Positions 8,090-17,034 of a DNA stretch of 64,000 nucleotides are shown one piece after another. Position numbers and translations under genes: made by a program. The notes below the pieces were generated by a model. That model did not search any database and had not been told where the DNA came from. It worked only from the letters and a program-made list of their open reading frames with translations. Position 1 is the first letter of the stretch. The number at the start of each line of letters is the position of its first letter. The DNA is from Paraburkholderia fungorum (GTDB lineage: Bacteria > Pseudomonadota > Gammaproteobacteria > Burkholderiales > Burkholderiaceae), in the NCBI RefSeq assembly GCF_003610895.1, contig NZ_MCAS01000034.1, positions 62,001 through 126,000 on the forward strand. Reading direction: 5' to 3'.

Positions 8090-9832
8090 ATGCATACGCT
8101 CTGGTTCCTGGTTAAAGGCTCGCGCGAACGGCTGCTGCTAGCCGTTGCGATGAGCCTCGCAAGCGGTTTCGGCAACGCGGCGCTCGTCGCGCTCATCAAT
8201 CAGGCGCTGGTGGCGTCGCGCGAGGCGTTGATCACGCTCGGCCTGCGGTTTCTGGCGATCGGCGTGGGCGTGCTGATCACGCGCACGGCGTCGCAGACGC
8301 TCTTCATGAGCCTCGGGCAGAACGCCAAGGCGAGTCTGCGCATGCGGACCATCGAGCGCATTTCGGGCGCGCCGTTCGCGCATGTCGAACGGCAGGGCTC
8401 GGCACGCTCGCTCGGCGTGCTGACGCAGGATCTCGACGCGATCGTCATGCTGTTCGTCGGTCTGCCCGGCCTCGTGATGAACAGCGCGGTGATCGCGGGC
8501 TGTCTCGTCTACCTCGGCTATCTGTCCTGGCAGGTCCTCGCGTTCGCGACCGTGACGGTGCTGATCGGCGCGGCGGGTTTTCATGTCGCGAACTCGCGTG
8601 GCCTGTATCACCTGCGCGGTTCGCGCCGGCGCGAGGACGCACTGGTGCGCCACTTTCGTGCGCTGTTCGACGGCGCTAAGGAGTTGAAGCTGCATCGCGC
8701 GCGCATGCGCGCTTTCGTCGACGAAACGCTGGCGACGAACATCGAAGCGGTGCGCGTGCAGCGCACACGCGGTTACGTGCTCTATGCGGCGGCGGCGAGC
8801 TGGGGCAGCTTCGTGTTTTTCGCCTTTATCGGCTGCGTGCTGTTTGTGCTGACGCGCTATTTGCCGGTCACGCCGCACGTCATGTCGGGCTACGCCATGA
8901 TCTTTCTGTACATGATCATGCCGATAGAAGGGGTGCTGTCCGCCATCCCGAACCTAAGCACCGCGCGCGTCGCGCTCGAGCGCGTCGAGCAGTTGAACGC
9001 GGAGCTGCCTGTCGAAGAGACCGTGGCCGCAAGCGAGGCCGCGTCGTTCCGCAGCATCGTGCTGGATGGCGTCACGCATCGCTATTACCGCGAGAAGGAG
9101 AACGAGGTCTTTACGCTCGGCCCCGTGAACCTGGGCTTCAAACCGGGCGAACTCGTCTACCTGATCGGTGGCAACGGCAGCGGCAAGACGACTCTCGCGA
9201 AGATGATCGTCGGACTTTATACGCCGGAAAACGGGCGCGTTCTGCTCGATGGCGCAGAAGTGACCGAAGCGAAGCGGGACGCTTATCGCCAGCACTTTTC
9301 GGTTGTGTTCAGCGATTTCTACCTGTTCGACTCGCTGTTCGGCATCCGTTTCGACAACGTCGACGCCGCCGCGCATGCGCTGCTCGAAGACCTGCAACTG
9401 TCGCACAAGGTGAAGATCGAGAACGGCGTCTTCTCGACGCTCGAACTCTCGCAGGGCCAGCGCAAGCGGCTCGCGCTGCTCGTTTCGTATCTCGAGGACC
9501 GGCCGTTCTATCTGTTCGACGAATGGGCCGCCGACCAGGACCCGCACTTCAAGGAAGTGTTTTATCGCCGGCTGCTGCCGGCATTGAAGGCGAAAGGCAA
9601 GACGGTGCTCGTCATCACGCACGACGACCGCTATTTCCATCTCGCCGACCGTTGCATCAAGCTCGATTTCGGCCAGGTGGTCGAAGCGGGCGCAGCGCAT
9701 GGAACGGACGCAGCGCTCGCGCCGCACCCGGCGCATGGATCGAGCACCGGTGCGGGCGGCGGCGCAGCGGATTTGCCGCGGGATTTGCCACAGGACTTGC
9801 CGCCCATGCCGGGCGCGTCGGCGCAAGCCTGA
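8090..9832 (+). CDS. cyclic peptide/siderophore export ABC transporter, PvdE/SyrD type
   Basis: 580 residues, a fused transmembrane and ATPase half-transporter. The N-terminal about 300 residues have six hydrophobic segments (for example LISWQVLAFATV-like and SGYAMIFLYMIMPIEGVLSAIP). The ATPase domain has Walker A GGNGSGKTT (about residue 364), signature LSQGQRKRLALL, Walker B FYLFDEWAADQDP and the H-loop TVLVITHDDRYFH. The DEWAADQDP form is typical of the PvdE/SyrD/YojI group that moves peptides or peptide siderophores from cytoplasm to periplasm. The last 45 residues are a low-complexity Ala/Pro/Gly tail. It lies 47 bp after the receptor gene; no peptide synthetase gene is in the window, so its cargo is unclear. 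Confidence 0.92.
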   Translation: MHTLWFLVKGSRERLLLAVAMSLASGFGNAALVALINQALVASREALITLGLRFLAIGVGVLITRTASQTLFMSLGQNAKASLRMRTIERISGAPFAHVERQGSARSLGVLTQDLDAIVMLFVGLPGLVMNSAVIAGCLVYLGYLSWQVLAFATVTVLIGAAGFHVANSRGLYHLRGSRRREDALVRHFRALFDGAKELKLHRARMRAFVDETLATNIEAVRVQRTRGYVLYAAAASWGSFVFFAFIGCVLFVLTRYLPVTPHVMSGYAMIFLYMIMPIEGVLSAIPNLSTARVALERVEQLNAELPVEETVAASEAASFRSIVLDGVTHRYYREKENEVFTLGPVNLGFKPGELVYLIGGNGSGKTTLAKMIVGLYTPENGRVLLDGAEVTEAKRDAYRQHFSVVFSDFYLFDSLFGIRFDNVDAAAHALLEDLQLSHKVKIENGVFSTLELSQGQRKRLALLVSYLEDRPFYLFDEWAADQDPHFKEVFYRRLLPALKAKGKTVLVITHDDRYFHLADRCIKLDFGQVVEAGAAHGTDAALAPHPAHGSSTGAGGGAADLPRDLPQDLPPMPGASAQA

Positions 9833-9889
9833 CGTTACCCGCCGTTTTTTTCAGCGCCGGCCAGACCGGCAGATAACCGATTGCAATTC

Positions 9890-10714
9890 ATGGCCACCAC
9901 TCGCCCGTATCGCCCCTATTCGACCGAACCTGTCAGCGCCGCGCCGCTCTTCGAACTGGAGAAGGTCCGCTTCGAAGTTGGCGCGACGGCGCTCCTCGAC
10001 GGCATCGATCTCTCGATCGCGCCCGAGCGCGTGATGGCACTGATCGGCCACAACGGCTCAGGCAAGACAACGCTGATGCGTCTGCTCGCGCGTCATCACG
10101 TGCCGTGCGCGGGTGCGATCCGCTTCGACGGCAAGCCGATCGCGTCATGGCGGCCGCGCGAGTTCGCGCGCCGGGTCGCGCATCTGCCGCAGTACACACC
10201 GTCCACCGACGGCATGCTGGTGAGCGAGCTGGTCGCGCTCGGCCGTTATCCCTGGCACGGCAGTCTCGGCGTGTTCGGCGCGGAAGATCACGCGTGCGTG
10301 GCCGAGGCGATGCAACTGACCGACGTCCAGCAGTACGCGGAGCGCACGGTGGACAGTCTCTCGGGCGGCGAGCGCCAGCGCGTCTGGCTCGCGATGCTGA
10401 TCGCGCAGGACAGCCGCTGTCTGCTGCTCGACGAGCCAACCTCCGCGCTCGACATCGCGCACCAGGTGGAAGTGCTCGATCTGGTGCGGACGCTGTGCGA
10501 GCAGCGCCGCATCGGGGCCGTCATCGTGCTGCACGACGTCAACATGGCGGCGCGCTTTTGCGATCGCATCGTCGCGTTGCGGCACGGACGCATCCTGATG
10601 CAGGGCGCGCCCGACGAGATCATGACCGGGTCGAATCTCGAAGCGATCTACGGTGTGCCGATGAATGTGTTGCGCGATCCGGCAAGCGGCCACCCGGTGG
10701 GGGTGCCGCAATGA
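9890..10714 (+). CDS. FhuC-like iron-siderophore ABC importer ATPase
   Basis: 274 residues from the ATG at 9890. Complete ABC ATPase: Walker A GHNGSGKTT, Q-loop in HLPQYTPSTDGM, signature LSGGERQRVWLAM, Walker B CLLLDEPTSALD and H-loop VIVLHDVNMAARFC. The pattern is that of FecE/FhuC proteins, which energise iron-siderophore uptake through the inner membrane. Its stop overlaps the ATG of the binding-protein gene by 4 bp (ATGA), so the three importer genes are translationally coupled. Confidence 0.95.
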   Translation: MATTRPYRPYSTEPVSAAPLFELEKVRFEVGATALLDGIDLSIAPERVMALIGHNGSGKTTLMRLLARHHVPCAGAIRFDGKPIASWRPREFARRVAHLPQYTPSTDGMLVSELVALGRYPWHGSLGVFGAEDHACVAEAMQLTDVQQYAERTVDSLSGGERQRVWLAMLIAQDSRCLLLDEPTSALDIAHQVEVLDLVRTLCEQRRIGAVIVLHDVNMAARFCDRIVALRHGRILMQGAPDEIMTGSNLEAIYGVPMNVLRDPASGHPVGVPQ

Positions 10715-11730
10715 AGGCTGGCGATCGTCCGTTGACGCCACGCGCGTCGACGCGCCGTGCGGTGCTGCGCGCGCTTGGTGCGATGAGCGCCACGCTAGGC
10801 GCGGCCGGATTCGGCGCGGCGGCGCACGCGGCAACGGCGGCGGCAACGGCGGCGGTAACGGCAACGACGGCGGCGAAGAACCAGACCGCAGCCGAGGCAC
10901 CGTCGCGCATCGTCGTGCTCAGTTGGCCGCTGACCGAAATGCTGCTGTCGCTGGGTGTCGCACCGGTCGGTTTGCCCGCGCCGGTCTGGTACACGAGCAG
11001 CATCGTCGAGCCGCCGCTGCCGGCGGGTATCGTCGACGTCGGGCTGTTGTTCCAGCCAAACTACGATCTGCTCTACGCATTGCGCCCCGACCTGATGTTG
11101 ATCACGCCGGCGCACGCGAGCGTACGCGCCTCGTTCGAGCGCATCGCGCCGACGCTCACACTCGGCGCGTATATGACCGATCCGCAGCCGTATCGCGCGA
11201 TGCGCGGCGAGGTGCTGACGCTCGGCCAGCGTCTTGGCCGCACGGCGCAAGCCGAGGCGCTGCTGACACGCACGGAAGCCGCCATCGCCCAGGCCCGCGC
11301 TTCACTCGCGGGCGCCCATGCGCCGCTTTGCGTGGCGCAGATCGTGGACGACCGGCATCTGCGCGTGTATGGCGCAGGCAGCATGTTCGACGAAATCCTA
11401 CAGTCGCTCGGACTGCGCAACGCCGCCGCGGAACAAACCGCTGGCACACGAAGCCCGTTGATCTCGAGCGGGACGGGTGCGAGCGTCGTCGAACTGGAGC
11501 GGCTCGCGCAGATTCCGGATGCGAATCTCCTGTGGATCGACGGCGGCGCGCACGGCGCGTTTGCCGGGCTGCAGCGCAATCCCGTCTGGCGGCAACTGCC
11601 GTTCGCCCAGCCCGGGCGTGCCGCGACGCTCCCGGTCATCTCCGCGCAAGGCGCGCTCGTTTCCGTGCAGCGCTTCGCGCGCGCCGTCGCCCACGCGCTT
11701 CCTTCGATGGAAAACAGCCATGCCCTCTGA
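10711..11730 (+). CDS. FhuD-like iron-siderophore periplasmic binding protein
   Basis: 339 residues. The N-terminus TPRASTRRAVLRALGAM carries a twin-arginine pair before a hydrophobic stretch, so export by Tat is likely. An Ala/Thr-only run (residues about 33-54, encoded by near-repeats of GGCAACGGC) precedes the mature domain. That domain starts SRIVVLSWPLTEMLLSLGVAPVG and continues LLYALRPDLML, the class III binding-protein fold of FhuD/BtuF. It captures ferric siderophore for the FhuB-like permease. It overlaps the upstream ATPase gene by 4 bp and the downstream permease gene by 11 bp. Confidence 0.92.
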   Translation: MKAGDRPLTPRASTRRAVLRALGAMSATLGAAGFGAAAHAATAAATAAVTATTAAKNQTAAEAPSRIVVLSWPLTEMLLSLGVAPVGLPAPVWYTSSIVEPPLPAGIVDVGLLFQPNYDLLYALRPDLMLITPAHASVRASFERIAPTLTLGAYMTDPQPYRAMRGEVLTLGQRLGRTAQAEALLTRTEAAIAQARASLAGAHAPLCVAQIVDDRHLRVYGAGSMFDEILQSLGLRNAAAEQTAGTRSPLISSGTGASVVELERLAQIPDANLLWIDGGAHGAFAGLQRNPVWRQLPFAQPGRAATLPVISAQGALVSVQRFARAVAHALPSMENSHAL

Positions 11731-13777
11731 TTTCCTGCCGGACGCGCTTGCGCGCCGTGGACGATCGCCGCGCGCGCAACCGCGCAACCTGTTGTGGGCG
11801 GTCTGCGTGACCGGTGCGATTGCCGCGCTCGTGCTGACGGTTTGCGTGATCCACGCGCAACTCGAGGGTGCGAGCCTGTGGGGCGCGCTTATCGCCCCCG
11901 AACCGGGCAACCTGCATCAGTTGATCGTGCACGAGAGCACGTTGCCGCGCATCGCGATGACGCTGATCTGCGGGGCCGCGCTCGCGCTGGCCGGCGCCGT
12001 CTCCCAGCAGGTGTTGCGCAATCCGCTGGCGGAGCCGATGACGCTCGGCATCTTCCCTGGCGCATATCTGGCGCTGACCCTCGCGGCGCTCTGGGCGCCC
12101 GCGTGGCTTGCCGCGTACCGTGAACCCGTCGCGCTCGTGGGCGGCGGGCTCGCGATGCTGGTGGTGTTCGCGCTTGCCTGGCGGCAGCGGCTCGCCTCCC
12201 TCGCCGTGATTCTCTCGGGCATGATCGTGAGCCTCTATTGCGGGTCGCTGAGCCTCGCGCTCGCGATCTCGCACTTCCAACTGCTCTCGGGCCTGATGAT
12301 CTGGGGCGGCGGGGCGCTCGACCAGCAGGGCTGGAACGCGAGCGCAGCGCTGTTGATGCGCCTTGTCGTGGCGGCCGCCGCGGTGCTGTTGCTGCGCCGT
12401 CCGCTCGGGCTGTTCGATGCGGGTGAGAGCACCGCGCGGGGGCTCGGCGTTTCGCTGATGCGCACGCGTTTTGCCGCGCTCGGTATTGCCGTTGCGCTGA
12501 CTGCCTGCGTGGTGAGCGCTGTCGGCGTGATTGGTTTCGTTGGCCTCGCGGCGCCGACGCTCGCACGCCTCGCGGGGGCGCGGCGCTTTCAGCAACGCCT
12601 TGTCTGGGCGCCGCTCTTCGGCGCGCTGCTGCTGTGGGTTACCGATGAAGTCGTGCAGGTCGTCGCGCTCTCGGGCGTGTTCGGCTCGCAACTGATTCCG
12701 ACGGGCGCGGTGACGTCCCTCTTCGGCGCGCCGATACTGTTGTGGCTGCTGCGTCATCTGAAATCGCGCCCGGACTTGCGGGCCGATGCGCCGGCTGCCA
12801 TTGCGTCGTTTCGCAGCAAGCATCCGCTGCGGCTGACCGGCGGACTCGCGTTGCTAACGGCGCTCGCCTCGGTTGCGTCGCTGACGTTCGGCCGCGGCCT
12901 CAACGGCTGGCATTTTGTGGACCTCGCGCAGCTGCGGGCGCTGTCGTTCTGGCACGGCCCGCATCTCGCGGCGGCATTGGCTGCGGGGACGATGCTCGGC
13001 CTCGCTGGCACGCTGATTCAACGCATGACGGGCAACCCGATTGCGAGCCCGGATCTGATCGGTGTGAGTTCGGGCGGCGCGCTCGGCATCGTCGCGGCGG
13101 TGTTCGCATTCGCCGCGCCAGGGCCGTTGCAGTTGTTCCTCGCGTGTCTTGGCGGGGCGATCGGCACGCTCGGGCTGCTGCTGTGGTTCGGCCGGCGCGC
13201 GATGTATGCGCCGGAGCGCCTGCTGCTGATCGGCGTGGCGATCAGCGCGCTCTTCCAGGCGGTCAATGGCACCGTCATGGCGAGCGGCGATCCACGCGCC
13301 GCGCTGCTGCTGAATTTCGTGATCGGGTCGACGTATTACGTGCAACTGCCTGCCGCTGTGATCGCGGCCGCCGTCGCGCTGACCGGACTCGTTGGCGCGC
13401 CACTGCTCGCGCGTTGGCTCGAGGTGCTGTCGCTGGGCGATGGCACGAGCCGGTCGCTGGGCGTGCGCGTAAGCGTGGCACGTCTCGTCGTACTCCTGCT
13501 CGCGGCGCTGCTGACGGCCACTTCGACGCTGCTGGTCGGACCGTTGTCCTTCATCGGCCTGATGGCGCCGCATCTCGCGCGCACGTTGGGGTTTTGCCGC
13601 GCGCGTGGACAGTTGCTGGCGTCCGCGACGATCGGCGCGCTGCTGATGGTGCTCGCGGACTGGAGCGGGCGCATGGTGATGTTCCCGAACGAGATGCCCG
13701 CCGGGTTGATGGCGGCGCTGATAGGCGGCCCGTATCTCGTGTGGGCGATCGTGCGGACGCCACCGTCGGCGCGGTGA
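11720..13777 (+). CDS. fhuB: FhuB-like double-length iron-hydroxamate permease
   Basis: About 685 residues from an ATG at 11720 inside the end of the binding-protein gene. Two homologous FecCD-type permease halves are fused, as in FhuB. Half one has the motif AGAVSQQVLRNPLAEPMTLGI, half two AGTLIQRMTGNPIASPDLIGVSSGG; each is followed by GLAAPTLARL (about residue 278) or GLMAPHLART (about 615), the GxxxPHxxR-like element contacting the ATPase. Around 18-20 hydrophobic helices are visible. It forms the inner-membrane channel for the ferric siderophore and ends the operon. Confidence 0.95.
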   Translation: MPSDFLPDALARRGRSPRAQPRNLLWAVCVTGAIAALVLTVCVIHAQLEGASLWGALIAPEPGNLHQLIVHESTLPRIAMTLICGAALALAGAVSQQVLRNPLAEPMTLGIFPGAYLALTLAALWAPAWLAAYREPVALVGGGLAMLVVFALAWRQRLASLAVILSGMIVSLYCGSLSLALAISHFQLLSGLMIWGGGALDQQGWNASAALLMRLVVAAAAVLLLRRPLGLFDAGESTARGLGVSLMRTRFAALGIAVALTACVVSAVGVIGFVGLAAPTLARLAGARRFQQRLVWAPLFGALLLWVTDEVVQVVALSGVFGSQLIPTGAVTSLFGAPILLWLLRHLKSRPDLRADAPAAIASFRSKHPLRLTGGLALLTALASVASLTFGRGLNGWHFVDLAQLRALSFWHGPHLAAALAAGTMLGLAGTLIQRMTGNPIASPDLIGVSSGGALGIVAAVFAFAAPGPLQLFLACLGGAIGTLGLLLWFGRRAMYAPERLLLIGVAISALFQAVNGTVMASGDPRAALLLNFVIGSTYYVQLPAAVIAAAVALTGLVGAPLLARWLEVLSLGDGTSRSLGVRVSVARLVVLLLAALLTATSTLLVGPLSFIGLMAPHLARTLGFCRARGQLLASATIGALLMVLADWSGRMVMFPNEMPAGLMAALIGGPYLVWAIVRTPPSAR

Positions 13778-13966
13778 GCGGGAACCGACGCAATTATGCG
13801 CACCGCGCCTGGCTGACTACCTGGCTAACTACCCGTTCGGGTGGTGTGCTTCCGTTGTCATCCTGTCATTCTGAATGCGCTCGCCGGCATCGTGCGGGCG
13901 ACGCATCGCGTCAATATGTGGCGCGATGCCCGAACGTAGCGCGTTTCAACTGGCAGGAGAAACCAC

Positions 13967-14902
13967 ATGGAAACGTCAACCTCCGGCGGAAATCCATTGC
14001 AGGATCTTTCCGATAACCTGGCAGGCATCGTCGAGCGCGTGGGGCAACGCGTTGTCGCGGTTCACGGCCGGCATCGCATTCCTTCAAGTGGCGTAATCTG
14101 GCGGCGTGGCATCGTCGTCACGGCGGCGCACACGCTCAGACACGAAGACGGCATCAAGGTCACGCTGGCCGATAACCGGACCGTCCCGGCGGTTCTCGCA
14201 GGGCAGGACACGGGCACCGACCTCGCCGTGCTCAAACTGGACGATGTCGACATCGAGCCGGTCGAAGCCGGCGATGCGCGCTCGCTCAAGGCCGGCCATC
14301 TGGTAGTCGCGGTCGCGCGGGCCGACGGGCTCGGCGCCAGTGCGGATTTCGGCGTGGTCGGCGCCGTCGGCGGTTCGTGGCGCACATGGCGGGGCGGACA
14401 ACTGGACGCGTTCGTGCGGCTCGACGGCGGTCTGCGCCCGGGTTTCTCGGGTGCGGCCCTCGCGGATATGCGCGGACACGTCATGGGGATCTGCACGTCG
14501 GCGCTCGCGCGTGGCACCGGCATCCTGATTCCCGCGACCACCGTGGCGAGCGTCACCGACGAACTGCTGACCAAGGGGCACGTCTCGCGCGGCTATCTCG
14601 GTGTCGGCACGCAGCCCGTGAACCTGTCGGAGGCATGGATCAAGAAGATGAACCTGTCGTCCGATCGCGGCTTGCTGATCGTTTCGCTCGCGGCGAACGG
14701 TCCTGCGGAACAGGCAGGCGTGCTCATCGGCGACGTGTTGATCGAAACAGATGGCGAGCCGTGCCGGGACATCGAGGATCTGCACGCCGCGCTCAGTTCC
14801 GGGCGGATTGGACAGCCGTTGAAAATCGTGCTGATTCGCGGCGGGGAGCGTCACGAGTGCGCCGTCATTCTTGGCGAGCGCTCGCAACGCAACGCGTGCT
14901 GA
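13967..14902 (+). CDS. trypsin-like serine protease with C-terminal PDZ domain, no signal peptide
   Basis: 311 residues resembling the DegP/HtrA family. The protease domain shows the triad in order: His in IVVTAAHTLRHED (about residue 54), Asp in DTGTDLAVLKL, Ser in PGFSGAALAD (about 164). A PDZ domain occupies about residues 205-300 (RGYLGVGTQPV, then GLLIVSLAANGPAEQAGVLIGDVLIETDGEP). Unlike DegP/DegS, the N-terminus METSTSGGNPLQDL has no hydrophobic leader, which suggests a cytoplasmic location or another export route. The serine loop reads GFSGAA instead of the usual GNSGGP. It is followed after 37 bp by a LuxR response regulator on the same strand. Confidence 0.85.
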   Translation: METSTSGGNPLQDLSDNLAGIVERVGQRVVAVHGRHRIPSSGVIWRRGIVVTAAHTLRHEDGIKVTLADNRTVPAVLAGQDTGTDLAVLKLDDVDIEPVEAGDARSLKAGHLVVAVARADGLGASADFGVVGAVGGSWRTWRGGQLDAFVRLDGGLRPGFSGAALADMRGHVMGICTSALARGTGILIPATTVASVTDELLTKGHVSRGYLGVGTQPVNLSEAWIKKMNLSSDRGLLIVSLAANGPAEQAGVLIGDVLIETDGEPCRDIEDLHAALSSGRIGQPLKIVLIRGGERHECAVILGERSQRNAC

Positions 14903-14939
14903 TGAGGTTAGGCCAGGCAGTCAAGCGTCGGGTGGACAG

Positions 14940-15593
14940 ATGGCACAGATGAACCCGGTCCGGGTCGCGGTTATCGCCGATGCGCCGCGGGTGCGCGCGC
15001 GCCTGCAAGCGCTTGTCGGCGCGACGCCTGCACTCGGGCTGGCGGGCAGTGCGGCCGATGGTGAAACGCTCGCTCACAGCTTGACCGGTTCGTTGCCGGA
15101 TGTGATCGTCATCGATCTGGAGCAAGAGACGGGCGAGGCGCTCAGGTCCGGATTCGACGCGGATCAGGCGCCACCCGCGCTTGTTCTGTTGACCGACGAG
15201 GCGGATAGCGACTGGATTGACGAGACGTTGCCGGGCAACGTGATGGCGATCCTGCCGCGCGACGCGACACCAGGCGAGATCGTCGCCGCGATCGAAGCCG
15301 TCGCCGCGGGTCTTTGCGTGCTGTCGCCCGAGACCCTCGCGAGGCTGCTCAACGGGCGCAAACCGTCTCGTTCGATGGCGTCCCCGGTGCATGTCGAAAC
15401 CCTGACCACGCGCGAGATCGAAGTGCTGACGATGCTTGCCGAAGGGCTTGGCAACAAGGAGATCGCGCGCCAACTCGCCATCTCCGAGAACACCGTGAAA
15501 TTCCACCTCTCCTCGATTTTCGGCAAGCTGGGCGCAACAAGCCGCACCGAAGCGGTGATGCTGGGCATGCGGCACGGTTTCATCATGGTGTAG
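14940..15593 (+). CDS. LuxR/NarL-type response regulator with degenerate receiver
   Basis: 217 residues from the ATG at 14940 (GGGTGG just upstream). The N-terminal receiver keeps a possible phospho-acceptor Asp59 (DVIVIDLEQE). It has only one acidic residue in the early metal-binding site (VIADAPRV), and the usual switch lysine is Arg (ILPRDATPGEI). The C-terminal LuxR HTH is intact: LTTREIEVLTMLAEGLGNKEIARQLAISENTVKFHLSSIFGKLGA. No histidine kinase is adjacent. Pairing with the upstream protease gene (37 bp) suggests co-transcription; the degenerate receiver hints at phosphorylation-independent action, an inference. Confidence 0.85.
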   Translation: MAQMNPVRVAVIADAPRVRARLQALVGATPALGLAGSAADGETLAHSLTGSLPDVIVIDLEQETGEALRSGFDADQAPPALVLLTDEADSDWIDETLPGNVMAILPRDATPGEIVAAIEAVAAGLCVLSPETLARLLNGRKPSRSMASPVHVETLTTREIEVLTMLAEGLGNKEIARQLAISENTVKFHLSSIFGKLGATSRTEAVMLGMRHGFIMV

Positions 15594-15643
15594 CGCAAAC
15601 GGGCGAGGCCCCGCGCATGCGGAGCCTGGCGGCACACAAGTCC

Positions 15644-16774
15644 TTACGGAATGCTATGGCGCGTTTTGTAATCGAGCGCGTAGGCAACCTTGCCCGGGCT
15701 CGACGCGGTCATGGGCAGCAGCAGATCGCCGAAGGTGCCCTTCGTATACTTCTTGCCGCCATTGATCTGCGCGAGCCGGCCGAGATCCGCGCCGGTCTTG
15801 CCGTCGATCACCGGGTCGGTCGACGCAACCATCTGCTGCGAGGCAATCCATACCGCGTTCAGGTAGCCCGTGTCGGCTGTCGCCGGGTCCGGATCGGTCG
15901 CGCCTAAATTCGTGAGCGTGTAGCTCGACAGCGGGAACGATGCGCGCAGCCAGTCGGCCCAGTAGAACTCGAGGAAGTCCGTCGACGGCGTTGGTTTGCT
16001 GTAGCCGACGTCGCGCGTGAAGTAGACGAGCGAGCGGAACTTGTCGTTCTGCATGCCGAGCTTCAGCCCCAGACCCGTGGGCAGCTGCGCCGGCTTGATT
16101 GCGGCGCCGTTGCCGTCCTTCAGTCGCGTGTAGCCGCGGTTCTGCATCTCTGCCCAGAACGTGTCGCCCGAGTAGGCGCTCAGGTTGGCCTTCACCACCA
16201 CGTGCACGTGTAGCTTCGGACCGCCGTCGGGCACCTCGTAGTAGGTCGACAGGCCGTGATGGCCGTCCGTCAGGTATAGCGAGTCGCCGTTCGGGCCGAT
16301 CACGACCGGGTTGAGTACGGTCGTGTCGCGCTTCGTGAGATCCGTCGTCGTGCAGGTGAAGCTGGTCGAGTCGATCAGCGTCGAAGTCGCCGAATAGCCG
16401 GTCGTCGCCACGCCGCCCAGACCTTCGTCCGCGCAGAAATCGTCGAACTTCTTGTTCGGCTTGAGCTCGTAGCGGCCGAGCTTGTAGTAGATCTGGTCGT
16501 AACCGAGTGCGGCTTGAGTGGGATGCAGATCGCCGAGCGTCACGTCGAGCATGTCGCCTGTCGCCGCCGTTTGCCATTTGCCGGGCTGGGTCGGTGTGGG
16601 CGTGGGGGTTGGCGCGGGCGTCGGCGTCGGTGTTGGCGTCGGTGTTGGTTTTGATGCCTCATCCGACGAACTGACCGGCGTGGGGGACGACACGCTGCCG
16701 CCACCGCAGGCAGCAAGGCCGAGTAACGACGACAGCGTCGCAGCTAGGGTAAATCGGGCAAGCGTGTGGGGCAT
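15644..16774 (-). CDS. ParB-like (ParBc_2) domain lipoprotein
   Basis: 376 residues. The N-terminal signal ends in the lipobox LLGLAAC, followed by GGGS, so the protein should be a lipoprotein. Then comes a Thr-Pro repeat linker (about residues 43-63). The globular part has VTLGDLHPTQAALGYDQIYYKLGRYE and, later, SLYLTDGHHGLSTYYEVPDG, the pattern I associate with the ParB/Srx fold in putative ParB-like nucleases (Pfam ParBc_2). A DGHH active-site-like motif on a secreted lipoprotein is unusual, since ParB proteins act on DNA or CTP in the cytoplasm. The biochemical role is unknown. It is convergent with the response regulator gene. Confidence 0.78.
   Translation of the reverse strand: MPHTLARFTLAATLSSLLGLAACGGGSVSSPTPVSSSDEASKPTPTPTPTPTPAPTPTPTPTQPGKWQTAATGDMLDVTLGDLHPTQAALGYDQIYYKLGRYELKPNKKFDDFCADEGLGGVATTGYSATSTLIDSTSFTCTTTDLTKRDTTVLNPVVIGPNGDSLYLTDGHHGLSTYYEVPDGGPKLHVHVVVKANLSAYSGDTFWAEMQNRGYTRLKDGNGAAIKPAQLPTGLGLKLGMQNDKFRSLVYFTRDVGYSKPTPSTDFLEFYWADWLRASFPLSSYTLTNLGATDPDPATADTGYLNAVWIASQQMVASTDPVIDGKTGADLGRLAQINGGKKYTKGTFGDLLLPMTASSPGKVAYALDYKTRHSIP
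16590..16652. repeat. coding hexamer repeat for Thr-Pro linker
   Basis: Reverse-strand ACN-CCN hexamers repeated about ten times encode the TPTPTP linker of the lipoprotein. Gain or loss of one hexamer would keep frame and only change linker length. Confidence 0.7.
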
Positions 16775-17034
16775 CGAGGAATCGGTCGGATAGGAAGAGG
16801 CGCGCCGAGCGCGAAAGTCCGCCAGTCTGCCGATAATTTATGACAGTAAATTGAAAGTAAACTGAATGGCAAAACAAAGCTTGCTTGAATCAGCGCCGCT
16901 TATGTTCCCGGATGATTGGAGGTTGGCTGCGGCCAGCCGGAGCAAACCAAAAGGAAGCTGGGATAATGAAGCCCTCACAGCGCAACTTTCGGGGGCTGGT
17001 CTCCAAGGTGCCGGCGTCGAACCGGAGGTGAGTT

